Notes: generated from the sequence alone by a model not told the origin. Positions 1 to 9,626 are shown, counted from the stretch's first letter. The stretch: 57,255 nucleotides of DNA from Phycisphaerae bacterium (GCA_029260165.1 JAJDDT010000051.1:1-57255); one strand, 5' to 3'. Numbers and translations are program-made.

Positions 1-1347
1 CGAATTGATGCGACCCTTGGAGGTGTCGCCCTCAAGCGAAATGATCGTGAGAGTCGAAAAATCCGTACTCGCCGTCCCGAAAACCTCAACAAACTCATCC
101 GTGTCAGCACCAGAATGATTGGCAATAAACTCGTTGATTACAACGTCAGGACCCGCAGCGGGGAAAAACGGTGCCAACGCCACTCCGGCATCCGAACCGG
201 CCCCCAGAAGATCGATCAACGCCAGACCCTTGTCCAGCGTATCGAGGACGTCGTGATCGAGCATCTCCGAATCGCCATCATTGGGGGTCGCGAAGAACAG
301 ACTACCGGCGTACAAAACCTCGGCTGTCCGTCTCTCGTAGGTGTTGAGGGCACCATCGTCGAGGTTTGGCACGCTGCAGATGTCCGCCTTAAGACAAACA
401 TCGACGACATTGTTCGCAAGCAGCCCAGCAGCAACATCAGAAGAGCCGGGGGGGGGCGGACTGGTGAACACGGTGTTCTTGTAGTTTCCAGACGTACCAA
501 AAGTGACCTCACCTGTCGTCAACTCGTCAAATCCACGCAAACTCCCAGTGTAGATACCTGGGCAGAAACCGACCGGGCAACCCGACAACCCAGCCTGGAA
601 ACGAAGGTCCGGGCCAATATTGACGGGCGAAGGGTCCGTCAGATTGGCTGCACAAAGAACCGCACCGTTGGTCGCCGAAACGACTCCGGGAACATCCGTA
701 ACGATGGATTGCGTTCCACCGGAACCCCAGCAGAACGACCCATCCGCCCTGAGATCGATGCCGTTGATATCGCCGGTTCCGATGTTTCCCGCGACTCCGT
801 TGGTGCCTTCCGCGTACAAACGACTCCAGGCGAAACCTGTCGCCGGATCATTGGTGGGGTTGGGGTCGATGGCTCCGTTCGTCAGACTGAGAACGGTCAA
901 CTCCATCAAATCGCCATCCCTGATCGCCTCGAATCCGAAATCGAATCCGGTCGTCGTTGCATCATCGTAGCTCAGGAGGAACTTGTTGCCCGAGACGGAG
1001 TCGTATGTCATTCCTAGGAGACCATTGTCGTCATCATCGTTGCCATTCGGGCCTGGTTCGGGAGCACTGTCCCAAATCTGGAAGAAAGAACCCGGGGCGC
1101 CCAAGTCGACACTGCCCGCACTGATGGCTGGTACCCACAACCAAATCTCATCGCCGCGAGCAAAACTCGCGCCGTCTGCCAAGACGACGTCGAAGCCGTC
1201 CCGCCCCTGGGCAGCCGTGAAAATAAGCGGTGCTTCTCCCCGTGCGAGGTCTTCCGGCGGAGCTGCCAGAACCATCGTCGAACCGATCACCCCCAACAAC
1301 AGAGCCAGACTAAAAACCGAACTGCGTTTGCTGTGCGTCCCAATCAC
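1..1347 (-). CDS. Secreted lamin-tail-domain protein, 3' end beyond window
   Basis: The frame runs off the left edge, so the C-terminus is missing. I chose the GTG at 1347 because a GGGAGGT ribosome site lies seven bases upstream. The product then starts MIGTHSKRSS followed by a hydrophobic stretch ending VLAAPP, a clear signal peptide. In-frame ATGs at 1386 and 1398 are alternatives but would bury that signal. The last visible part (DVVINEFIANHSGADTDEFVE) matches the start of a lamin-tail domain, a beta-sandwich common in secreted planctomycete proteins. The middle is rich in Gly, Asp and Thr with no catalytic motif I recognise. Probably exported and structural or adhesive. Confidence 0.8.
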   Translation of the reverse strand, partial: MIGTHSKRSSVFSLALLLGVIGSTMVLAAPPEDLARGEAPLIFTAAQGRDGFDVVLADGASFARGDEIWLWVPAISAGSVDLGAPGSFFQIWDSAPEPGPNGNDDDDNGLLGMTYDSVSGNKFLLSYDDATTTGFDFGFEAIRDGDLMELTVLSLTNGAIDPNPTNDPATGFAWSRLYAEGTNGVAGNIGTGDINGIDLRADGSFCWGSGGTQSIVTDVPGVVSATNGAVLCAANLTDPSPVNIGPDLRFQAGLSGCPVGFCPGIYTGSLRGFDELTTGEVTFGTSGNYKNTVFTSPPPPGSSDVAAGLLANNVVDVCLKADICSVPNLDDGALNTYERRTAEVLYAGSLFFATPNDGDSEMLDHDVLDTLDKGLALIDLLGAGSDAGVALAPFFPAAGPDVVINEFIANHSGADTDEFVEVFGTASTDFSTLTIISLEGDTSKGRINS

Positions 1348-1706
1348 TTTCCAACCTCCCCGGGAGTACCCGGTTTCCGAATCCATGTGCCTTCCCATCA
1401 GATCGAATCCCTGAGTAAGACCCGACCTAAACGTATTCTAATTGTCCGGCACCGAGTGTAGCGTGATCGATTGACGAATGTCAAGCGAATACTCAGTGAG
1501 TAATCGCAGGTTTTTTTGGCTGTACATCCCTGCCGAAATATGCTAGAAATGAGGTAGGTTGACGGCTTCAACGGGGACGCCCGAAACAAAAGCCCCACTT
1601 TACGGACCGAGCAGGTTTCAGGCATCGCATTGTGATAAAGTAACGATAACCCGTTGTCATTACAGATGTTATAGACTTGATTGCCCTCTTTAAGCGAGCG
1701 TGAGAC
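1348..1706. other. Divergent intergenic region
   Basis: This spacer separates the secreted protein (minus) from the unknown protein at 1707 (plus). It holds the minus-strand promoter listed separately and a perfect inverted repeat TTGAC-GAAT-GTCAA at 1471-1484. I see no other gene in it. Confidence 0.5.
1455..1484 (-). promoter_or_regulatory. Putative sigma-70 promoter with overlapping palindrome
   Basis: On the minus strand, TTGACA (1484-1479) is followed by an 18-base spacer and TACACT (1460-1455), about 110 bases before the GTG of the secreted protein. The -35 box lies inside TTGAC-N4-GTCAA (1471-1484), which has the shape of a Crp/Fnr-family site. The assignment is from sequence resemblance only. 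Confidence 0.4.
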
Positions 1707-2936
1707 TTGAGCACGACAATCCAGAGCATTGATACCGGATCGCTGGCGGAGCTCGGACAAATGCTGCGTGAGTCCTTCACGCGCATCCTGTCGGCGGAGT
1801 ATGGCCACCTTCCCAAGCCCACCGAGCTTGCGCGGAACTGGAAAATTGACCAGAGTTTGTGCATCCGCGTGTGTGCCGCCCTGAAAAAGGACGATCCCTT
1901 CAGCGTGATTCACGGACTTCCCGCCCCGTCAGGTCTGACCGCTTTTCTCGGGGCTGCCCAGCGAGCAGGGGCTGACTCAGAGCTGGTAGCCTCGTGCGAA
2001 CTGGCGATTCGACAGATGAACCGCGTGATCACGGGCGTCGGTGGCAGCAAATCGAACCTGGACACGCTGGTTGGCAGCCGTGTGTATGATGCGCGGAAGA
2101 AAATCGAACGTTCCAGCAAGCAGAGCATCTTCAGAGGAATGAGCAATCTTTTCGGGGTCGAGGTGGAAACGTCCCTGGTTTCGTATTTCGTTCACCCCTC
2201 GGAAGATCCCGGCTGGAACAACGATCTGGCTGTGTATGGTGTGCAGAAACTTCGCCGTCTTCGCACCGAGCTTCCGATATTGCTTGGCGGACGCAACTCC
2301 ACGCGTGATGATCTGGATGAAATTCCGGCCATGCTCGAATCGCTTCATAACGGGACGATTCGACCGGACGGGCTTGCCACCGCACTCAAGGAGTATTGCT
2401 CGACGCCGTTTCCGAACGTTCAGATTGCGCGTAACGGAAATACCCTGCTTTACACATTGCCCGACGATGAACGTGGTGCCTACGAAGATCTCTCGCTTAT
2501 TTTCGCGTCTGTCGAGCGACATTCGTCACCGCGTTACCAGGACGAAAGCATGACTCATGCTCAACATGCCTTCGCCCCGCGAAACGCATCGAAACACATG
2601 CTTCTGGATGTGTACGTTCACCCGGACGTCTGGCCTGGGGTCGAACCAACGCTCGTTGTCGCACGTACCGGTCCGGGTCACAACCCGAGTCGCTCAACCT
2701 TTGGATTCGACAAGGTGGACTTTGTCGAGAATCTGCAAAATCTCGGTACGAGCCGCTCGTCGATACACTTTAGTGAATTCCCGCGATATTCCGAACTCAT
2801 TGACCATGTACACGAACAGATGAACTGGGACATGGGAACCTATCGTTTATATCGCTGTGCCGTCAGATATCCGGTCGTGGGCGTCTGGTACTCAATCCAG
2901 TTTGGCCTCCCACACAGACAACCCTCCAATGCCTGA
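1707..2936 (+). CDS. Protein of unknown function with helix-turn-helix-like N-terminus
   Basis: The 409-residue frame starts with TTG at 1707; the ribosome site is weak, so the start is uncertain. Residues about 30-60 (KPTELARNWKIDQSLCIRV) could form a helix-turn-helix, followed by a short Pro/Gly segment. The rest is soluble mixed alpha/beta with no signal peptide, membrane segment or catalytic motif I recognise. It could be a large cytoplasmic regulator with a C-terminal ligand domain, but that is inference. It converges with the methyltransferase gene, leaving about 45 bases between the stops. Confidence 0.7.
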   Translation: MSTTIQSIDTGSLAELGQMLRESFTRILSAEYGHLPKPTELARNWKIDQSLCIRVCAALKKDDPFSVIHGLPAPSGLTAFLGAAQRAGADSELVASCELAIRQMNRVITGVGGSKSNLDTLVGSRVYDARKKIERSSKQSIFRGMSNLFGVEVETSLVSYFVHPSEDPGWNNDLAVYGVQKLRRLRTELPILLGGRNSTRDDLDEIPAMLESLHNGTIRPDGLATALKEYCSTPFPNVQIARNGNTLLYTLPDDERGAYEDLSLIFASVERHSSPRYQDESMTHAQHAFAPRNASKHMLLDVYVHPDVWPGVEPTLVVARTGPGHNPSRSTFGFDKVDFVENLQNLGTSRSSIHFSEFPRYSELIDHVHEQMNWDMGTYRLYRCAVRYPVVGVWYSIQFGLPHRQPSNA

Positions 2937-2981
2937 CGCCTCAGGGGCGATCCGCGTCGGAAACCCACGCCGGCAGCCGTA

Positions 2982-4247
2982 TCACGCGAATGCGGGTAGT
3001 GCCATTCCGGGGTCGATCCGAAGCGAGGTGAACGACGGCATGTCATCGTCGATCTGCGACAGCAATTCCGTCAGGGTAACGACTTCGACATTGTCCGGCA
3101 GAATCGCCTTTGCTTTTTCGGCAATCTCATGCTCGTAGTCGAAACTCGTTGCGACGCAAATTTCGGGATTTGACTTCCTCAGGTTTTCGGGCGAAACGCA
3201 TTCGGTGCCGTTCACGCTGTCAGTCGAACAGGCGTCGTCGCCTACAGCCATGATCTCCACACCAAGCCTTGAAAACACATCGCCGAAATATTTGAATTCC
3301 TTCCCCGCTCCGTAACAAACCACGCGACGATCAGCCAATCGATCGACCACCCTGCTCCGCGTTCGTTCGAGAAGCTCTTCGTAATAGTCCATCAGCGCGG
3401 AATGATACTCCACAATTTCGGGAAACTCGAATGATTCCACTCCATGATCACTCGGTGAGGCAGAAACCCACAGGTTTCCAATATCCGCTACCCGTGTCGT
3501 CTTGAAACCGGTGGCTGCCAGGTACCGTGTCAGACTGGGGCTGGAGAAGTGATTGATGTGCTGGCCGTAACACAGGAAGAAATTGCGATAGAAGAACACC
3601 AACGGTGAACAACCATAGACTCCCCGGTGCATTGCGTTTGTCTGAAAAGTCGGCGTGTATCGTGCAAGATCCGGAACCACCAGAAACAACTGACCGTCCC
3701 GACGCAGACGTGGCTGCACCGCCCGCAGGATATCGGTCGGCTCGCAGACGTGTTCAAAGACCGACGTCATCATGACCACATCAAAAAATCCTTCTGCGTA
3801 TTGGTCGATCCAGTCGGCGTCGAAGAGACCTTCATACAGTTTCGCCTCCGGCATCCTCGCACGCGCGGAGCGTACATTTTGTTCTCCAGGCTCAATCCCG
3901 TAACACTCAAAACCGATGTCATAAAATCTCTTGAGCAACGCTCCCCGGTTAAACCCGATTTCGAGTATTCTCGGCTTCCTGTTCATTGCGCGAAGCCCGG
4001 TCAGAACAAATTCAACATAGGCGGTGTACTGCTCCAGGTCATCGTCGCACGTCACATATTCTTCATCGGTATATTGATTAAGTCGATCGCGATCCCAAAT
4101 TCCGAATACATGACCACAGTCCCTGCAAATGGCTATCCTGTATGGAAACACCCTGTCAAGGGCGGGATCCACACAATGCCAGCTTCCCTCGCCTTCTACG
4201 CGAACATCAGAACGAGACGATTCACAAATGCGACAAATTGCATCCAC
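2982..4247 (-). CDS. SAM-dependent C-methyltransferase-like protein
   Basis: I start this gene at the GTG at 4247: an AGGAG site lies eight bases upstream and the upstream gene stops only two bases before. The longer frame from 4352 would overlap that gene by about 100 bases. The N-terminus has two cysteine pairs (CRIC and CRDCGH) typical of the zinc-binding domain of sugar C-methyltransferases. A class I SAM-binding motif follows (ILEIGFNRGALLKRF), then an acidic post-motif (FDVVMMTSVFEH) and a C-terminal domain with a VVCYGAGKE turn, as in the NDP-sugar C-methyltransferase family. Substrate unknown; the neighbour suggests glycan or polysaccharide modification. Likely cytoplasmic. Confidence 0.8.
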   Translation of the reverse strand: MDAICRICESSRSDVRVEGEGSWHCVDPALDRVFPYRIAICRDCGHVFGIWDRDRLNQYTDEEYVTCDDDLEQYTAYVEFVLTGLRAMNRKPRILEIGFNRGALLKRFYDIGFECYGIEPGEQNVRSARARMPEAKLYEGLFDADWIDQYAEGFFDVVMMTSVFEHVCEPTDILRAVQPRLRRDGQLFLVVPDLARYTPTFQTNAMHRGVYGCSPLVFFYRNFFLCYGQHINHFSSPSLTRYLAATGFKTTRVADIGNLWVSASPSDHGVESFEFPEIVEYHSALMDYYEELLERTRSRVVDRLADRRVVCYGAGKEFKYFGDVFSRLGVEIMAVGDDACSTDSVNGTECVSPENLRKSNPEICVATSFDYEHEIAEKAKAILPDNVEVVTLTELLSQIDDDMPSFTSLRIDPGMALPAFA

Positions 4248-4249
4248 TG

Positions 4250-5452
4250 CTAACTCTCCTGTCTGTCCATTGCGTACGAGCACGAGATCAATGATCCCCG
4301 CCCCCCTGCATGGTTCCGATTCTCTATTATTTTCATGATTTTGCGACAACAATGATCAATCGTATGTTCGGAAAGCGTCCTTCGCTGTCCCGCCGCTGCG
4401 ATCCGCCGTCGATCATCCTCATCGTCCAGGATGTTCAGCAACTTGTTCAGGCAATCCTCCTTCGATCCAAACGCGATCATTTCGGTCCCGACGTCGAAGT
4501 ATCTATCCAGGTTTGATTTCATCTCTGACAGAAGCAGTGTCCCGCATCCGGTGGCTTCAAACAATCTCATGTTGTTGGCAAGGTCCGTTCGGGAAGACTC
4601 GCCAACATCGATCTGCCCGTGAATATTTACGGTGACCCGCGATTGGGAGAGAATCCGATACATCCCGGTCCCCCAAACCGCTCCACCGTGATAACGCTGC
4701 GCATCGCGACTCAAACATTCTTTGCCATATCCAAACACGGATATATTTGTTTTGTCCCCCAGATACTCAATAAGCTCCTGACGTTCACGATGCACGCGTG
4801 ACATACCTCCGACAAAGGTCACATCGCAGGAACATTCGCCGTCCTCCAGGACATCCAATACTGATTTGTCGAATCCAAGCGGAACAAATTCCGCCGGTAC
4901 GTTGCGCGAGCGAAAATATTCCACGATCGGAGGCCAGGACGACACGATGATATCATGGTTGGCGAACGTACGCGACCTCGGCAAACTGCACGCGACCTGG
5001 CCTACGATCAATCCAACGTTCGGTTTGACGCGTGCCAGCAATTCGTCAGTCGCAAACGACAATTCCTGAACAAACAGCACGTCGGGCTGATAATGTCGCA
5101 ACTGCGCTTCAAAAATATCGAGCAGCGATTCGCGCTCTCCGGCGCAGATGAATCCCGCTTCTTCACGGGCCCACCGGCGTTGAAGATTTTCCGCGTTCAA
5201 GACGATCGTGTGCGCGTCGTGCCCCAATTCGCGAAAACCGGACGCGTACGCGTCGCCCGATCCGAACCGAATTCCCATCAAATGACGATGCTGCTCAACG
5301 TACGGGAGGTGCGCGCTATGCGGATATCTGACCTGATAATCAGCCACGAACGCATCGTAGTATGTGTCAGCCACAATGATACGAATGATCAGTCTCCCAA
5401 AGGCGTGCAGTGCGAGGCCCACCGGCGGCGTGCACTGAACTGCCACGCACAT
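4250..5452 (-). CDS. CgeB-like glycosyltransferase
   Basis: A 400-residue protein resembling the CgeB/GT-B glycosyltransferase family. It has an N-terminal Rossmann half, a linker with VPLGFDKSVLDV, and a C-terminal half with CDVTFVGGM and the RLFEATGCGTLLLSEM motif that is characteristic of CgeB-type enzymes. It probably transfers an activated sugar in the cytoplasm. The first ~20 residues look poorly coding; true translation may begin near LIIRIIVADTYY (a GTG at 5374 is one option), so the 5' end is uncertain. It is the first gene of a two-gene operon with the methyltransferase (stop two bases before the next start). Confidence 0.78.
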   Translation of the reverse strand: MCVAVQCTPPVGLALHAFGRLIIRIIVADTYYDAFVADYQVRYPHSAHLPYVEQHRHLMGIRFGSGDAYASGFRELGHDAHTIVLNAENLQRRWAREEAGFICAGERESLLDIFEAQLRHYQPDVLFVQELSFATDELLARVKPNVGLIVGQVACSLPRSRTFANHDIIVSSWPPIVEYFRSRNVPAEFVPLGFDKSVLDVLEDGECSCDVTFVGGMSRVHRERQELIEYLGDKTNISVFGYGKECLSRDAQRYHGGAVWGTGMYRILSQSRVTVNIHGQIDVGESSRTDLANNMRLFEATGCGTLLLSEMKSNLDRYFDVGTEMIAFGSKEDCLNKLLNILDDEDDRRRIAAAGQRRTLSEHTIDHCCRKIMKIIENRNHAGGRGSLISCSYAMDRQES

Positions 5453-5595
5453 ATCGGCGTCGAATGGCCTGTTTCCTGACCGGAAATGACCAGCGACTCC
5501 GTCCGGGTCACAACATCCCCTTTAGGACAGGGCACAGCGTCGCCGATAGAGCCACCGTACGTTGAAATTCGTAAGACGCCCGGAAGGCATCGGTC

Positions 5596-6555
5596 ATGAA
5601 CGAAGTATCTGAGAAACGCAAGACGCTCTACCGACTGGCTGGGCGCGATCCTTCGCGGTACGACGACCACATCATCATCGATATCTGCACAGCCTGCGGG
5701 GCGGATTGCGTCTACTGCCTTCACCAGGCGGCCGGTCTGGCAAAGTCGAAGCTAATGCCTCGCGAGTCTTTCCTGAAGATCGCCGACATCCTCCATTCTG
5801 AAGCATACGAGCTTGTGTATCTGTACCAGAGCGGTGAGTCGTTTCACCATCCTGATTATTTTGAATTCGTCGCAGCGATTGCCGAGCGAGACATGGACAG
5901 CAGCACAGCCACGAAGCTCTTCATGTCGGTCAATTGGGAGGCATTCGATCAAACGTTGGCTGTCTGTGAGACAACGGGTCGCTACGTCGAATACCTTGTC
6001 ACCGTCGATGCACTGGACCAGGACGTGCAGAACAAGATCGGACCCGGGATTCGGACCGATACCGTCAAGGCCAACCTCGAAAAACTCGCAGAACTCAATC
6101 AAAAATATGACTGCATGCGGTGCATTCTTGATACGGTCGTCCACGCAAACAATGAGCATGAGATCGATCGATTTCCCGCCTATTTCTCCAAGCTGGGATT
6201 TCAGACGTGGTATCCGCGCCGAATGGGCTATTTCATGCCATCATTCGCCCGCAAAGAGGATTTCGAAGCAATCGCCGCGGTTGTTCCATCGAGCAAGGAG
6301 CATCCGGCTCGCTTTTCCATCATCGAAAACGAATTGATTCCCAGCGAGCCACAGAAACGTTGCGACCTTGGTGCGGCAGCCATCGGTCCGGACGGCGATC
6401 TAACCGTGTGCTGCCACGACATGCTGCACGTCAACAAGCTTGGAAACATTCTGGAAGTCGGAAGCCTTCGCAAGATCATCAGCTCGGATCGATTTGATCA
6501 GGCTGCCAACAAGGGCAGAAATATGCAACTGCCGATCTGCCAGGGATGCAACTGA
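5596..6555 (+). CDS. Radical SAM protein with SPASM-like C-terminus
   Basis: A 319-residue enzyme starting at an ATG with GGAAGG eight bases upstream. The cluster-binding motif CGADCVYC (CxxxCxxC) is at residues 34-41. The C-terminal part has RCDLGAAAIGPDGDLTVCC and the final CQGC, the pattern of a SPASM auxiliary-cluster domain. Such proteins modify peptides or act on carbohydrate precursors by radical chemistry. It is transcribed divergently from the glycosyltransferase pair across about 140 bases, so a shared role in building a modified surface molecule is possible. No precursor peptide gene is visible nearby. Confidence 0.85.
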   Translation: MNEVSEKRKTLYRLAGRDPSRYDDHIIIDICTACGADCVYCLHQAAGLAKSKLMPRESFLKIADILHSEAYELVYLYQSGESFHHPDYFEFVAAIAERDMDSSTATKLFMSVNWEAFDQTLAVCETTGRYVEYLVTVDALDQDVQNKIGPGIRTDTVKANLEKLAELNQKYDCMRCILDTVVHANNEHEIDRFPAYFSKLGFQTWYPRRMGYFMPSFARKEDFEAIAAVVPSSKEHPARFSIIENELIPSEPQKRCDLGAAAIGPDGDLTVCCHDMLHVNKLGNILEVGSLRKIISSDRFDQAANKGRNMQLPICQGCN

Positions 6556-6755
6556 CAGTACAGCGCAGAGCTACTCTCCAGGCATGACCTGATTCGATTG
6601 ACATCGATTCCTGATCTCGACAGAGTTTTTCGCATGGTTTTGGTGTGGCAGTTGCGGCGGCGGTGACAAGCAATCAGCGCAGCGGCTGAGGTATCGGCCT
6701 GGGAACCAGTGGTTTCCGGACAAGCACACAGGTGTTTGGGGCAACTCAATTTGAA

Positions 6756-7487
6756 TCAGGCGACAAATCGAACGTCAAGGCTTCCGCGTGCCCAATCCAT
6801 CAATTGGCGATGCGTCAACGATTTCGCGTCGAGCACATGCTGGAAAAACCGGCTAATCCCGTTTTCGGTATCAACTTGAAAGACACGGGCAAGGGCATGT
6901 CTCAATCGTTCCTCTTTTCCATTGATTTCTCTTCGTTCGCGCTTGAGTCGGCCCTCGACGTGGATATCCCACAGCACACGGTACCTGTCGCGCTGAAGAT
7001 TTTGCTGTGATGGATCGCCGGAAAATGTTTCGCGCACATACCCGAACTGTTCATCCAACATGTCTGTCACATGCAAAAGATCGCGTCGCATCAGTTCGAT
7101 GAGCCTCCCGGTGTCGAGAAACGATTGCGGGCAGATTTGGAAAACGAGCGTCCTGCCAACGCGGTCTTCGCCGCCCTTGTTGCCTTGCACAAGCAACTCG
7201 GCAGATTGCGCTTTTTTTCTCGGTGCCTCCCGAACGACACATCGATCGACGAGTTCGCCGACCAGCGGTCTTTCTGCCAACAGCCCGGCAATCAACCGAT
7301 CGAACCCCAGCTTCGTGAAAAATTCGCGAAACACCGGCACAAACTCGCGTTGTCTGATCTCTTCATCGGGGATTTCGTAGAGATGATCAACGACCTGGTG
7401 CAGCTCACATTCCAGGCGATCGTCATTGCGTACCGCGAGGAAGACGGTCGTTTCAACGAGGGATTGTTCGTATTCAATCGTGACCAT
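6756..7487 (-). CDS. Unknown protein, last gene of molybdenum-enzyme operon
   Basis: A 243-residue soluble protein rich in Arg, Glu and Leu, with no signal peptide, cysteine pattern or membrane segment. Its ATG lies six bases after the stop of the TorD/NarJ-like gene, so the two are almost certainly cotranscribed. I do not recognise the family. Its position suggests an assembly factor or regulator for the enzyme encoded upstream, as seen for accessory genes at the end of nar- and nxr-type clusters; this is inferred from context only. About 200 bases without a gene separate it from the convergent radical SAM gene. Confidence 0.75.
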   Translation of the reverse strand: MVTIEYEQSLVETTVFLAVRNDDRLECELHQVVDHLYEIPDEEIRQREFVPVFREFFTKLGFDRLIAGLLAERPLVGELVDRCVVREAPRKKAQSAELLVQGNKGGEDRVGRTLVFQICPQSFLDTGRLIELMRRDLLHVTDMLDEQFGYVRETFSGDPSQQNLQRDRYRVLWDIHVEGRLKRERREINGKEERLRHALARVFQVDTENGISRFFQHVLDAKSLTHRQLMDWARGSLDVRFVA

Positions 7488-7493
7488 TTTTTG

Positions 7494-8315
7494 CTACCGA
7501 TTCCCGCTACCAGCTACGTCGGTGCCGAGCTGGACGAGCTGTTCATTCGTCTGTCCGTCGCCGCAACCGGTGGATGCACAGGAAATCTGCGTATCGAGCA
7601 GGGGATCGGGTGTCCGAAGTTCGAGCGTGGATGGTCCGGCATGAATATCGAAGTGGTTGCATTCCGCCTTGACGAAAGCATCCGCGAACCGGGCAAACGC
7701 GCCGAACAACCCATCAGCGTCGGCCTCCTCGACATGATGGGCGAACGCGGGCAACCAGCGAGCCAGATGATCTCGCAGGAATGTACGCTCCGCATCGAGG
7801 CAGACGTCGGCGTTTTCCTTGTCGCCATTTGCGTGTGCGTGCGCTTCCTTCGAGCACAAGGCGCTCATGAATTCGCATTCAGCCGCGATGTGGTCCGGTC
7901 GGCCGTTCGCTTCGCCGGCGATCTCCAAGCCGAACGCGCGGTAGAACCCGGCAAGATCAGCCAAGTCCGACGCCTGACGGATGATCTCGTTTCGACCATA
8001 CTCCATCTCATAAGTCGGGCACGCGCCGCGAACGGAGTGGCCAAAAAGGCTGTCGTATCGTTGCTGTGTCTCGCGATTTACGCTTTCGGAGCAGCCTGCA
8101 AGCGAAAACGCCGCCTTCTTCAAAAGTTGCAAGGTCGTTTCTATTTGTCCGTCGGGCGCATACAGTGCTTCGGGCCAGTGTTCCCATCTTCCGGGGTCGG
8201 CGAGCGCCGACAGGGCGTCTCGATTGGGGTATTGAAATCCGTATGCAACCAAGCCGTACGCGGCTGCACGCGCTTGTGCCGGTTCAAACTCTTTGACTGA
8301 TGGGGAGTAGGCCAT
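7494..8315 (-). CDS. TorD/NarJ-type molybdoenzyme chaperone
   Basis: An all-helical protein of 273 residues. I use the ATG at 8315, preceded by AGGA at seven bases, rather than a TTG six codons upstream. The pattern EFEPAQARAAAYGLVAYGFQYP at the N-terminus, the central ACPTYEMEYG segment and the acidic C-terminal half fit the TorD/DmsD/NarJ superfamily. These proteins bind the twin-arginine leader of the catalytic subunit and hold it until the molybdenum cofactor and Fe-S clusters are inserted. It sits directly downstream of the Fe-S subunit gene, as in other type II DMSO reductase operons. Cytoplasmic. Confidence 0.88.
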   Translation of the reverse strand: MAYSPSVKEFEPAQARAAAYGLVAYGFQYPNRDALSALADPGRWEHWPEALYAPDGQIETTLQLLKKAAFSLAGCSESVNRETQQRYDSLFGHSVRGACPTYEMEYGRNEIIRQASDLADLAGFYRAFGLEIAGEANGRPDHIAAECEFMSALCSKEAHAHANGDKENADVCLDAERTFLRDHLARWLPAFAHHVEEADADGLFGAFARFADAFVKAECNHFDIHAGPSTLELRTPDPLLDTQISCASTGCGDGQTNEQLVQLGTDVAGSGNR

Positions 8316-8339
8316 GTCCTGTTCCTGTCGCAACGCAAC

Positions 8340-9617
8340 TCAAATCGAGTTCTGGTGTTTAGCAGGTCGAATGTAAACGGGTTCCTCGACCTGGGTCCGG
8401 AAGATTTCCTTTCCACTGCGATTGAACGCGATGACCGTATCGTCGTACATCTCGTATTTTTTGCCGTTGCGCTCGGCTTCGTAGACCCTGGGGCCTTCCT
8501 TGATCTCGTATCGTGAGATGATCTGGTTGGAGCGGCGGTACAATTGCAGCACGGCGAGAAGCTCCCGGTCGGGGTTGCGATATCGCTCGACCGCCTGCGC
8601 TGCGCCTGGTCCAAACATCTGTTCGAGATAGGGCAGGGGAACCCATCGGGGCGGGACGTAGTAGCCGTTCGGCTCGGTGCCGAGCTGCGGGTAGAGTGGC
8701 AGAGCGACCTTGGCCACATGGACCATGTAATAGAGCGGGTTCTGACGATCTTCGATCCACGCGTTATCCTTGTCGACTTTCACCAGACCCTGCATACGCA
8801 CCTGTCCGATGCACGCGGCCATGCAGCGCGTCTCCATGGGCGAGCCACCCGTCTCCGGATCCTTACCTTCGACGCGCGGGTAGCATCCGATGCACTTTTC
8901 CGACGTTCGCGTGGTTCCGCGATAGAGTGACTTCTTGTAGGGGCAGGCCTCCACGCACTTGCGGTATCCGCGACACTCCTTCTGGTCGATCAGAACGATG
9001 CCGTCTTCCGGTCGCTTGTAAATCGCGGTTCGCGGACAGGCTGCGAGGCATGCGGGATACGAGCAATGATTACAAAGCCTGGCAAGATAGAAGAACCAGG
9101 CTTTGTGCTTTTTGCCGCCTGACAGTTCCTCACCTTTCCCGAAATCCATCGGTTTGGATTGACCGTGCTGAGGCGTGTCTTCATAGATGTTTGGAAAACG
9201 CCACTCCTCATCGGGCGGCAGGTAGCCCAGTACCTGATTCGGTTGGCTTCCGCGCGCGACGGCATGGGGTACCTCGAAAACGTTCTTTCCGGAAAACGTT
9301 CCGTACGGCTGTTTCGGATCGCCGTTGGGCGTACCGCTCCACTGTTGCTTTCCCGGATTGGCCTGCTCCAGTTTGTCCAGTATCTGCACATCCCAGTGCT
9401 GTGGATAGCCGCCGTACGGTTTGGTCTCAACGTTGGTCCACCACATGTGTTCCTGACCCTTGGCGAAGGTCCAGGTACTCTTGCATGCCATCGTGCACGT
9501 CTGGCAGCCGATGCACCGGTTGATGTTGATCACGAAGGCGAATTGTTCCTTCGGGGATGCCTGCTCATACGGATATTGCATCCCGCGACCCAGTTGCCAG
9601 TTATAGACGGATGGCAT
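8340..9617 (-). CDS. Fe-S (beta) subunit of NXR/type II DMSO reductase family enzyme
   Basis: A 425-residue electron-transfer subunit with four ferredoxin-type cysteine sets: Cys35/38/41/45, Cys182/185/190/194, Cys215/221/225, and Cys242/245/265/269. In the third set, the position that is Cys in [4Fe-4S] relatives is Tyr218 (ECRGYRKC), the arrangement that gives a [3Fe-4S] cluster in NarH-like proteins (where it is Trp). There is no signal peptide; such subunits are exported as partners of the Tat-tagged catalytic subunit. AGGAG lies eight bases before the ATG, overlapping the end of the preceding small gene. It passes electrons between the molybdenum subunit and the haem subunit. Confidence 0.9.
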   Translation of the reverse strand: MPSVYNWQLGRGMQYPYEQASPKEQFAFVININRCIGCQTCTMACKSTWTFAKGQEHMWWTNVETKPYGGYPQHWDVQILDKLEQANPGKQQWSGTPNGDPKQPYGTFSGKNVFEVPHAVARGSQPNQVLGYLPPDEEWRFPNIYEDTPQHGQSKPMDFGKGEELSGGKKHKAWFFYLARLCNHCSYPACLAACPRTAIYKRPEDGIVLIDQKECRGYRKCVEACPYKKSLYRGTTRTSEKCIGCYPRVEGKDPETGGSPMETRCMAACIGQVRMQGLVKVDKDNAWIEDRQNPLYYMVHVAKVALPLYPQLGTEPNGYYVPPRWVPLPYLEQMFGPGAAQAVERYRNPDRELLAVLQLYRRSNQIISRYEIKEGPRVYEAERNGKKYEMYDDTVIAFNRSGKEIFRTQVEEPVYIRPAKHQNSI

Positions 9618-9626
9618 GCTTTGCTC

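Noticed and set aside
115-1414. Plus-strand frames of 300 and 143 codons at the left edge
   Set aside because: The minus strand encodes a signal peptide and a lamin-tail domain across the same stretch, so these are shadows.
7071-8300. A 409-codon plus-strand open frame opposite the chaperone gene
   Set aside because: It runs antisense through two well-supported operon genes and has no recognisable domain.
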